From assembly GCA_023419055.1 (NCBI GenBank), contig JAEZYO010000086.1, positions 1-17,530 of the forward strand: a DNA stretch of 17,530 nt. The letters run 5' to 3'. Under the pieces are notes generated by a model. It was not told the origin of the DNA. It made no database searches and saw only the letters and a list, made by a program, of their open reading frames with translations. The position numbers were made by a program, and so were the translations under genes. This document shows positions 1 through 6,215 of this stretch, piece after piece (positions within the stretch are counted from its first letter, which is position 1; every line of letters begins with the position of its first letter). The stretch comes from Pseudomonadota bacterium (lineage in GTDB: Bacteria > Myxococcota > Polyangia > Polyangiales > Polyangiaceae).

Positions 1-1250
1 ACCCGGCAGCGTTCGCTCCCGAGCTCGAGCGTCAACGTGCCCGCGACGTCGTCTACTTGGGTGACCTTGGCGGTGTACGCCTTGTAGGGCTTGGGCGTGC
101 CGCTCATCGGCGGCGGCCATGATTTCCGGCTCGGCGCCGTGAACGGCGGCAAGAGATCGTGACGCTTCGCGAACGCGTCGAGGTTCTCGCGTACCGCCTT
201 GCGAGCGGCGGCTTGAAGCGCGGGGTCGATGGTGAGCTCGACGGTGTAACCGCCCTTCTTCGCTCGCTCTCCCGCGACCTCCTCGAGCAGGCGCTTCACG
301 TGGCCGACCACCTCGGGGATAAGGTCCGACTCGCCGTCGCTCGCGGGCTCGAGGTAGAGCGGCGCGTCGAGCGAGCGATCGAAGAGCTCCTTCGTGACGA
401 AGCCCTTCTCGAGCATCTGGCCCAAGACGTAGCGGCGGCGAGTGAGCGCGCGCTCCTTCGACGCCCGAGGTGAGAAGCGCTCGGGCGCCGCCACGATGCC
501 GGCGAGGAGCGCCGACTCGGGGAGATCGAGGTCGCGCGCCTTCTTCCCGAAGTAGTAGCGCGACGCCTCTTCCACGCCGTAGCGGCCGTGCCCGAGGTAG
601 AGGTGGTTCAAATAGAGGGAGAGGATCTCGTCCTTGCTGAGCGACTGCTCGAGCCTGCGTGCGAGGATGGTCTCCTTGATCTTGCGCTCGTAGGTGCGCT
701 CCGGATCGAGCAGCACGTTCTTCACCACTTGCTGCGTGATGGTGCTCGCACCCTGGCGCGTGCGGCCCGCTCGCAGGTTCGCGAACAGCGCCCGCAGCAT
801 GCCGAAGTAATCGAGCCCCTCGTGCTCGTAGAAGTTCGCGTCTTCGGCCGCGAGGAAGGCAAGCTTCGTGTGGCGCGGGATGTCCGAGAACGGGATCACC
901 GTGCGACGCTCGGTGTAGAGGCTCGCGAGCAGCGTGCCGTCGCGCGCGAGCACGCGCGTCACCTGCGGGGGATCGTAGCCGTGCTTCAGCTGCTCGACGT
1001 CGGGCAGCTTCTTCTCGTAGTGCCGGATGACGAAGAAGATCGTCAGCATGCCGGCCACGACCAGGCCGAGCGCGGCGAAGCTCGCGTATTTCAGGTAACG
1101 CAACACCCGTTGACGTCGCGGCTCGCTCGGGGGCGGTTCGGGGGCAGGCGCCGTGGTGGGCGGATCGGTCGAAGGGAGGTCTTCTTCCTTCGAGGCTAAC
1201 GAAGCGCTTTGCGAGTCGAGGACGGTGGGGGAAGACTCGCGCGAGCTCAT
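1..1250 (-). CDS. mrcA: Class A penicillin-binding protein (PBP1A type), N-terminal part; runs off left edge
   Basis: Bifunctional peptidoglycan synthase of the inner membrane. Only the first 416 codons lie in the window and no stop is reached. Residues 1-50 are a cytosolic tail rich in Ser, Thr and Pro. One membrane helix follows at about 55-76, then a GT51 glycosyltransferase domain with all classical motifs: EDANFYEHEG at about 136 (catalytic Glu), GASTITQQ at about 168, RKIKE at about 187 and LNxxYxGxxxxG at about 212-223. After about 300 comes the linker toward the transpeptidase (YTVELTIDPALQ), so the transpeptidase itself lies outside the window. The ATG at 1250 is two bases after the kinase stop (TAG), so the two genes are almost certainly co-transcribed and translationally coupled. 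The family call is very safe; which PBP1 paralogue it is cannot be told. Confidence 0.96.
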   Translation of the reverse strand, partial: MSSRESSPTVLDSQSASLASKEEDLPSTDPPTTAPAPEPPPSEPRRQRVLRYLKYASFAALGLVVAGMLTIFFVIRHYEKKLPDVEQLKHGYDPPQVTRVLARDGTLLASLYTERRTVIPFSDIPRHTKLAFLAAEDANFYEHEGLDYFGMLRALFANLRAGRTRQGASTITQQVVKNVLLDPERTYERKIKETILARRLEQSLSKDEILSLYLNHLYLGHGRYGVEEASRYYFGKKARDLDLPESALLAGIVAAPERFSPRASKERALTRRRYVLGQMLEKGFVTKELFDRSLDAPLYLEPASDGESDLIPEVVGHVKRLLEEVAGERAKKGGYTVELTIDPALQAAARKAVRENLDAFAKRHDLLPPFTAPSRKSWPPPMSGTPKPYKAYTAKVTQVDDVAGTLTLELGSERCR

Positions 1251-1252
1251 TT

Positions 1253-2326
1253 CTAAGGATTCAAGAACTTCATCAGGGCGACGGCCAGGAGGATTCCTAC
1301 CATCAAACACCCGACCGCGACACCCACGAGCAGGCCCGTCCCAGGGCCCTTCGTCTGAAGCGTGGGGCGAGTCCCTGGTTGGAGCGAGTTCGGGCGCTCC
1401 ACGACGACCGAGGAGGAAACCCTTATCGAGGGGATGGCCGCCGCCGCGGCGCCGCCGAAGGGCCGAAGCGCCTCCGCGAACTCGGCCGCGGTTTGATAAC
1501 GCTCGTCGGGCTTCTTGGAGAGCGCCTTGTTCAGCACCTGCTCGAGGCCGCGGTCGAACTTGCGCTCTGGCACCCGCTCACCGAGCCCGATGGGCGGCTC
1601 GATCACGTGCTTCTGGATGTACTCCATCGGCGTGCGCGCCGTAAAAGGCAGCTTACCGGTGAGCGTCTCGTAGAGGATGACGGCGAGCGAGTAGATGTCG
1701 CTCCGCGCGTCGAGCGTCCGCCCCTGAGCCTGCTCCGGAGACATGAACTCGGGCGTCCCGAAGACCATGCCTTCTTGAGTGAGGATCACGCTTCCGGGCT
1801 GCATCTGGCGCTCGGTCACCTTGGCGAGACCGAAATCGAGCACCTTCGGAAAATCGGAGATGCCGCCCTGCTTGCCGAGGAAGATGTTCTCCGGCTTGAG
1901 GTCGCGGTGCACGATGCCGAGATCGTGCGCTTCTTGAAGCGCGCCGCACACCTGTATCAAGACGGGAATGGCGCGCTCCGGTGGGAGCGGCCCCTCCTTG
2001 CGCACCGTCTGGTTCAGGTTCCGCCCCTCGAGGAGCTCCATCACGATGTAGAGCGAGCCGTCTTCCTCGAGCTCACCGAACATGAACACTTTCACGGTGT
2101 TCGGGTGGGTGAGCTGGCTCATGGCGCGCGCCTCGCGACGGAAGCGCGACGTGAGGTCCTTTCGACCAGCGAGCTTCGGGTGGAGGATCTTGATCGCCAC
2201 CATCCGGTTCATCGCCGGTTGAGCCGCCTTGTAGACGGACCCCATCCCGCCCGTGCCGATCTTCTCGAGGATCCTGAATTGGCCGTTCAGAATTTCGCGG
2301 CCGATGAAAGGATCCTTGGGGCGCAT
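1253..2326 (-). CDS. Hanks-type Ser/Thr protein kinase with C-terminal membrane anchor
   Basis: A 357-residue kinase with a complete active site: Gly-rich loop GTGGMGSV (24-31), catalytic Lys46 in VAIK, HRDLKPEN (140-147, Asp142 and Asn147), DFG (164-166) and the activation-segment end GTPEFMSPE (190-198). The kinase domain ends near 290. A Ser/Pro-rich linker and one hydrophobic helix (about 331-352) follow, then only a few residues, so it is tail-anchored with the kinase in the cytosol and no extracellular sensor such as PASTA repeats. The gene lies directly upstream of the PBP1A-type gene (two-base gap), which makes that enzyme or a cell-wall partner the natural substrate; this is inference. 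The divergent neighbour is pgeF. No convincing Shine-Dalgarno is seen; a TATTGT hexamer lies 10 nt before the ATG. Confidence 0.95.
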   Translation of the reverse strand: MRPKDPFIGREILNGQFRILEKIGTGGMGSVYKAAQPAMNRMVAIKILHPKLAGRKDLTSRFRREARAMSQLTHPNTVKVFMFGELEEDGSLYIVMELLEGRNLNQTVRKEGPLPPERAIPVLIQVCGALQEAHDLGIVHRDLKPENIFLGKQGGISDFPKVLDFGLAKVTERQMQPGSVILTQEGMVFGTPEFMSPEQAQGRTLDARSDIYSLAVILYETLTGKLPFTARTPMEYIQKHVIEPPIGLGERVPERKFDRGLEQVLNKALSKKPDERYQTAAEFAEALRPFGGAAAAAIPSIRVSSSVVVERPNSLQPGTRPTLQTKGPGTGLLVGVAVGCLMVGILLAVALMKFLNP

Positions 2327-2336
2327 GCTCGGGCTG

Positions 2337-2367
2337 ACAATACCAAATACTGGGCCTCTCCGCGGAG
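2337..2367 (-). promoter_or_regulatory. Putative kinase promoter with palindrome CTCCGCGGAG
   Basis: Reading the minus strand, TATTGT (2342-2337) sits 10 nt before the kinase ATG and could be a -10 element. The region 17 bp further upstream is covered by a perfect 10-bp palindrome, CTCCGCGGAG (2358-2367), in the only 69 bp shared with the divergent pgeF gene. The palindrome could be an operator. No recognisable -35 is present, so this is tentative. Confidence 0.3.
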
Positions 2368-2395
2368 TCCGCGCAGAATGCGACCCTGATTTCGA

Positions 2396-3193
2396 ATGGT
2401 AGACTCTGCGGAGCTTCTAGAGAGCAGCCTACTCCGGGCGGCCGGTTTTCGGCACGCGTTCTTTACGCGCCGCGGCGGAGTCTCGAAAGGGCCGTACGAG
2501 TCGCTGAACTTCTCGACCTCCGTGGGTGACGATCCGGAGAGCGTCGCTGCCAACTTCGCGCGGGCCGCGAGCGCGCTCGGAGTGGACGAGGAGCGGCTGT
2601 TCTTCCTGTCGCAGGTCCACGGGGCGGCCGTCACGGTCTTGTCTGAACCCGACGTTCATCGAGCCGGGGCGCGCCGGAGCATCGCCGAGCGAGAAGGCGA
2701 CGCCCTGGCGAGCAGCGTCCCTGGTGTCGTCTGTGGTGTCCGGACCGCCGACTGCGTTCCGATCCTCGTCGGCGATCGGCGTTCCGGTGCGGTGGTCGCG
2801 ATTCACGCCGGGTGGCGCGGGGTCGTGCGTGGCGCGGTCGCTGCCGGAGTCCGCCGGCTCGCCGAGCTTTCGGGCTCGAGCGCGGGCGAGTTCGTCGCAG
2901 CCATCGGACCTCACATCGGATCGACGGCGTTCGAAGTCGGAGAGGACGTGGCCCTCGAGCTCGAGCGGGTCGCTGCCGGGGTCTCGTGCGTCAGTCGAAG
3001 TGGGCCGAAGCCGGTCGTCGCTCTTGCCCCCATCGTCCGGCAGCAGCTCCTGATGGAAGGGCTGCCCCCGGGCGCGGTCGACCACGTGCCCGGGTGCACC
3101 TTTTCGGACCCTGAGCGCTTCTTCTCGTTCCGGCGGGACGGGAAGGTGGGGGGGCGCCACTACTCGGCCATCGTGGCCCGCGGGCGCGCATGA
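2396..3193 (+). CDS. pgeF: PgeF/YfiH-type laccase-domain protein (peptidoglycan editing factor / polyphenol oxidase family)
   Basis: A 265-residue cytosolic protein of the YfiH/YlmD/FAMIN family. The three conserved metal and active-site residues are visible: His75 in SQVHGA, Cys120 in RTADC and His137 in IHAGWRG. The family C-terminal signature CTFSDPERFFSFRRDG is at 234-249 and the length is normal. One departure is IGPHIG at 170-175, where many relatives have Cys in place of this His. Family members have purine nucleoside activities, and E. coli YfiH corrects peptidoglycan precursors carrying a wrong amino acid. Its position opposite the kinase/PBP1A pair fits the cell-wall role, though neighbours alone do not prove it. 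Start ATG at 2396 has no clear ribosome-binding site. Confidence 0.92.
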   Translation: MVDSAELLESSLLRAAGFRHAFFTRRGGVSKGPYESLNFSTSVGDDPESVAANFARAASALGVDEERLFFLSQVHGAAVTVLSEPDVHRAGARRSIAEREGDALASSVPGVVCGVRTADCVPILVGDRRSGAVVAIHAGWRGVVRGAVAAGVRRLAELSGSSAGEFVAAIGPHIGSTAFEVGEDVALELERVAAGVSCVSRSGPKPVVALAPIVRQQLLMEGLPPGAVDHVPGCTFSDPERFFSFRRDGKVGGRHYSAIVARGRA

Positions 3194-3286
3194 GCGCCTG
3201 AATCAGCTTAGTAAAATCGTTTGTATCTGCCGGAAATGATAGAGGTAATTCGCTCGTCGTGACCCTGCTTGCGTGAGTGGTCGCGT

Positions 3287-3320
3287 CTCCCACTTGCCCG
3301 TACATCGGGTCTCATGGGAG
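3287..3320. repeat. Nested inverted repeat between pgeF and the zinc-ribbon gene
   Basis: CTCCCA (3287-3292) pairs with TGGGAG (3315-3320). Inside it CCCG (3297-3300) pairs with CGGG (3306-3309) around the loop TACAT. An interior loop of 4 and 5 nt separates the two stems. It lies in the 175-bp gap 3194-3368, about 50 nt before the next start codon, so it may be a 5' leader hairpin. No T tract follows, so it is not a standard terminator. Confidence 0.35.
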
Positions 3321-3368
3321 TCTAAACGGTCGTTTTCAGCTCGAGAGAGGGCACCCCGAAGGGTATCG

Positions 3369-5168
3369 ATGCTTTCCGTCACCTGCACGCAGTGCAACGC
3401 CCACTACACGATGTCCGAGGAGCTTTACCGTCGGAAGGGCGGCGGTCAGGCAGTCATCGTCACTTGCAAGCGGTGCAAGGCAGAGATCCGCTTCGACGCG
3501 ACCCACCTCGCAGACGACAAGCCGACCCATCGTTCTCTACCGAAGCCCAAGGTTCCGGTCTCGAAGGCGCTCGAGTCGGGCGACGAGTCGGGTCCGTTCG
3601 TCGCGCTCTCGTCCGGCTTCTTCGGGCCGGAGATGATGGCGGCTCCTTCCGACCAATCGGGCAAGCCGTTTCCGAAGCTACCCGAGATCGAGAGCTCGCT
3701 CGACAGCGCCGTCGACAGCGCTGCGGTGCAGCCCATTCACGTGTCGTCTCCCGCGGCGGCCAAACACGCTATTTCGAGCGCCGCTCTTGCCAAGCCCTCC
3801 GTCGCGACCGCGCCGGAGTTCCTCGATGACGACGAGGCCATGAGCGTCCGCAGCAGCGACATGCTCGACGAGAGCGTGACGGTGCCGCTCGCCATGCCCA
3901 AGCCGCACGGCACCGGCACCATCCGGCGCTTTCCAGCGCCTCCGCCGCGCCGCAACAAGGAGGGCGAGCACGAGCCGTTGCCGCCGCCTCGCCGCACGGT
4001 GGACGCGGACTCCGAGCCGGCGCCCCCGAGCTCTTCGGGCACGCCGACGCTGACCACTCTCATGGGTGAGTCGACGGCGAGCAACGCGCCGAGACGGCCT
4101 TCCAAGAAGCCCGACGACTTCTTGCTCAACTTGAGCGCTGCTCCTGCGACGATGCTCGGGCCGCCGACCATCGACCTCACGAGCGTCGGAGCGCCGGCGG
4201 TCGAGAACCTGGAGAGCGAGCCGCCGCCCTCGAGCGTGGGCGAGAGCGAGAGTGATGCACCGCCCAGCACCGTCGGCTCCGTCGCGCCCGTGGCGAAGAA
4301 AGACGCGTCGCGGCGCGCGTCCCCGGCGGGGGACCGGCCGAAGAAGAAGCGTCGCGCGGCGAGCACGAGCGGCGCACCGTCTGCTCGCCCGTCCGCGAGG
4401 CCCTCCGTCGAGCCCAAGCGAAACCAGACGAGCGCCGCCTCGGCCCCCGTTGCCAAGCCCGCGGCGCAGCGCGAGTCGGCGCAACGCCCGCTCGGGCTGT
4501 GGATCGGTGTTCTGGTCCTCGTCGGTCTCGGCATCGGAGCGGTGCTCTTCAAGTCTCCGAAGAAGGAAGAGGTGGTCGCTCAGAACGCGCCCGCCGCGAC
4601 CGAGCCTGTCGCTCCGATCGTTCCGGCTCCGACCGCGGAGCCCGCCGCGACCGTCGCCGACCCCGTCGTCACGGCTTCCGCCGCACCGGCGGCGTCCGCC
4701 CCGGCGCTCGAGAAGAAGCCGGAGAAGACGCCCGAGGCGAAGCCGAGTGAAGCGTCAGCGAGCGCGCCTGCCGACGCGAAGCCGCCTGCCGACGCGAAGC
4801 CGTCAACTGAAGCCAAGCCCGCCGACAAACCCGCCGACAAGCCTGCGGAGGCTGCGGAAGCCCCTGCTCCCACGGCAGAGCCCGCGGTCGCGCAACACGG
4901 GCCGTTCCAGGCGGAGGCCGCGAAGGCCGCGCTCACCGAGGCGGCCGCGCAGGCTGCGGCTTGCCGCAAAGGTGACGATCCTGCCGGCACCGCGGCGGTC
5001 ATCATCACCTTCGCTCCGAGCGGCCGAGTGACGAGCGCGACGTTGAACGGGCCGCCCTTCGCCGGGACCGCCACGGGCGGCTGCATCGCGTCGACGATGC
5101 GACGCGCCAAGGTGCCGCCGTTCGACGGCGACAAGATCACCGTCAGCAAGACGATCTACGTGCAGTAA
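3369..5168 (+). CDS. Zinc-ribbon, single-TM envelope protein with AgmX/PglI (TonB-like) C-terminal domain
   Basis: A 599-residue protein. Residues 1-45 form a zinc ribbon with Cys6-x2-Cys9 and Cys33-x2-Cys36. A long low-complexity Pro/Ser/Ala/Glu region follows, then one membrane helix at about 376-396, an Ala/Pro/Lys spacer with short repeats (PADAKP, PADK), and a folded domain from about 510 to the end that contains two Cys and ends in a KTIYVQ strand. The layout (cytosolic zinc ribbon, one helix, periplasm-spanning Pro/Ala arm, TonB-like tip) matches AgmX/GltJ-type myxobacterial proteins that link cytosol to outer membrane in motility or transport machines. Specific function is unknown. 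I chose ATG 3369 over an in-frame GTG at 3273: GAAGGG (3358-3363) lies 5 nt upstream, and the extra 32 residues would precede a natural zinc-ribbon N-terminus. Confidence 0.85.
   Translation: MLSVTCTQCNAHYTMSEELYRRKGGGQAVIVTCKRCKAEIRFDATHLADDKPTHRSLPKPKVPVSKALESGDESGPFVALSSGFFGPEMMAAPSDQSGKPFPKLPEIESSLDSAVDSAAVQPIHVSSPAAAKHAISSAALAKPSVATAPEFLDDDEAMSVRSSDMLDESVTVPLAMPKPHGTGTIRRFPAPPPRRNKEGEHEPLPPPRRTVDADSEPAPPSSSGTPTLTTLMGESTASNAPRRPSKKPDDFLLNLSAAPATMLGPPTIDLTSVGAPAVENLESEPPPSSVGESESDAPPSTVGSVAPVAKKDASRRASPAGDRPKKKRRAASTSGAPSARPSARPSVEPKRNQTSAASAPVAKPAAQRESAQRPLGLWIGVLVLVGLGIGAVLFKSPKKEEVVAQNAPAATEPVAPIVPAPTAEPAATVADPVVTASAAPAASAPALEKKPEKTPEAKPSEASASAPADAKPPADAKPSTEAKPADKPADKPAEAAEAPAPTAEPAVAQHGPFQAEAAKAALTEAAAQAAACRKGDDPAGTAAVIITFAPSGRVTSATLNGPPFAGTATGGCIASTMRRAKVPPFDGDKITVSKTIYVQ
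4767..4841 (+). repeat. Short tandem repeats encoding the Pro/Ala/Lys arm
   Basis: Two perfect 18-bp copies, CCTGCCGACGCGAAGCCG, lie at 4767-4784 and 4785-4802. Two near-identical 12-bp copies, CCCGCCGACAA followed by A or G, lie at 4818-4829 and 4830-4841. They are in frame and lengthen the periplasmic arm of the AgmX-like protein in 6- and 4-residue steps. Arm length may therefore vary between strains. Confidence 0.85.
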
Positions 5169-5191
5169 CGGCGGCGCCGGCGAGGCCACGG

Positions 5192-5212
5192 GCGCGGCTC
5201 GCTACGCCGCGC
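5192..5212. terminator. Possible bidirectional hairpin between convergent genes
   Basis: GCGCGGC (5192-5198) and GCCGCGC (5206-5212) form a perfect 7-bp stem with a 7-nt loop. It sits in the 52-bp gap between the stops of the AgmX-like gene (plus) and the ferredoxin gene (minus). Neither strand has a T tract after it, so it may be only a Rho-linked or weak terminator. Confidence 0.35.
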
Positions 5213-5220
5213 GTGTCGGG

Positions 5221-5526
5221 TCAAAAACCGAGCTTTTCTTTCTTCTCGTCCGCGCCGGGGAGCGCGTCCTGCTTCTGGTTCACGACCGGCAGGTTGGCGG
5301 CGCGCTCCGCGTTGATCTGGAGCCACTCGCGCTTGTCGTCGGGGACCTGAGTCTCGTCGTAGATGGCCTCGACCGGGCACTCGGGAACGCAGGCGCCGCA
5401 ATCGATGCACTCGTTCGGATCGATGTAGAGCATCTGATCGTCCCCGTGGAAGCAGTCCACCGGGCAGACGGCGACGCAGTCCGTGAATCTGCAGCCGTTG
5501 CAGTTGTCCGTGACGACGAAAGTCAT
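5221..5526 (-). CDS. fdxA: 7Fe-8S ferredoxin, Azotobacter FdI (FdxA) type
   Basis: A 101-residue soluble electron carrier. Cysteines fall at 9, 12, 17, 21, 25, 40, 43, 46 and 50, matching the Azotobacter vinelandii FdI pattern with a one-residue shift. By that pattern Cys9, 17 and 50 bind the [3Fe-4S] cluster and Cys21, 40, 43 and 46 bind the [4Fe-4S] cluster, while Cys12 and 25 correspond to the two extra FdI cysteines. A C-terminal extension of about 50 residues after the clusters is also as in FdxA. The start at 5526 (MTFVVTDNC) is the family start; the same frame is open for a long way upstream, but that part is a shadow of the neighbouring gene. It is downstream of the YciO-like gene with a 74-nt gap, so it may have its own promoter. 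No partner oxidoreductase is in the window. Confidence 0.94.
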   Translation of the reverse strand: MTFVVTDNCNGCRFTDCVAVCPVDCFHGDDQMLYIDPNECIDCGACVPECPVEAIYDETQVPDDKREWLQINAERAANLPVVNQKQDALPGADEKKEKLGF

Positions 5527-5600
5527 GAGGACGAGGCTTTTACTCCCGGTGACTCCTCGAATCAACCGCTCGCAGGTCCGGAGGCGACGAGCCTTGGGCC

Positions 5601-6209
5601 CTAATCTTCGAACGGCGCGGTGTCCCCGGCGCCGGCTCGCAGGATCTTGGGCTTCGGCGTCGTCAGGTCGACGACCGTCGTGGGCGAAGTCCCGCACGGG
5701 CCGGCGTCCAGCACGATCGAGAGCCCGGAAAATTGGTCGTCGAGCTCCTGCGCGTCGGGCGTCGGCGTCTCGCCGTGCCGAGCCGCGGTGCTCGAGATGA
5801 TGGGGCGGCCGAGCTCGGTCACGAGCGCGAGCGCGACGGGGTGGTTCGGAATGCGCACGCCGACCGTCTTCCGCGGCGTCTGGACGATCTTCGGCACCTC
5901 GCGCGTCGCCTCGAGGATGAAGCAATAGGGCCCTGGCAGAAACTCCTTCAGGATGCGGTAGACGCGATCGTGCATCACCGCGTAGCGCGCGACGTCCCCG
6001 AGGTTCGGGCACACGAACGCGAGCATCTGCGAGCGGTCGATGTTCTTGATCTGGTAGAGGCGATCGATCGCCTTCTTGTTGAACAGATCGCAGCCGAGCC
6101 CGTAGACGGTGTCGGTGGGGTAGGCGATGACCTCGCCTGCTTCGATCGCGTCGACCGCGCGGCGGATCTTGCGAGGCTCGGGGGTAACCGGATTGATTTC
6201 GAGGATCAT
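5601..6209 (-). CDS. yciO: YciO-type Sua5/YrdC/YwlC family protein (threonylcarbamoyl-AMP synthase-like)
   Basis: A 202-residue cytosolic protein with the YrdC fold signatures: YPTDTVYGLG at 30-39, then PGPYCFIL (92-99), KTVGVRIPNHP (114-124) and the SST segment at 139-141. The spacing and the KTVGxRxP motif are closer to E. coli YciO than to TsaC. The family makes threonylcarbamoyl-AMP for tRNA t6A modification; YciO-type members are less well understood, so whether this is the cell's essential t6A enzyme cannot be decided without knowing the rest of the genome. ATG 6209 is 6 nt after the GH35 stop, so it is co-transcribed with and probably coupled to that gene. Confidence 0.88.
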   Translation of the reverse strand: MILEINPVTPEPRKIRRAVDAIEAGEVIAYPTDTVYGLGCDLFNKKAIDRLYQIKNIDRSQMLAFVCPNLGDVARYAVMHDRVYRILKEFLPGPYCFILEATREVPKIVQTPRKTVGVRIPNHPVALALVTELGRPIISSTAARHGETPTPDAQELDDQFSGLSIVLDAGPCGTSPTTVVDLTTPKPKILRAGAGDTAPFED

Positions 6210-6215
6210 GATTCG

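Noticed and set aside
3678..4552. Two long minus-strand open frames opposite the AgmX-like gene
   Set aside because: Antisense shadows caused by the low-complexity GC-rich coding sequence.
4767..4841. Tandem repeats as a mobile or CRISPR-like array
   Set aside because: They are short, in frame and code for the Pro/Ala/Lys arm of a real protein.
4252..5031. Arg/Ser/Pro-rich plus-strand open frame of 259 codons
   Set aside because: Frame-shifted shadow of the AgmX-like gene; no start context or domain.
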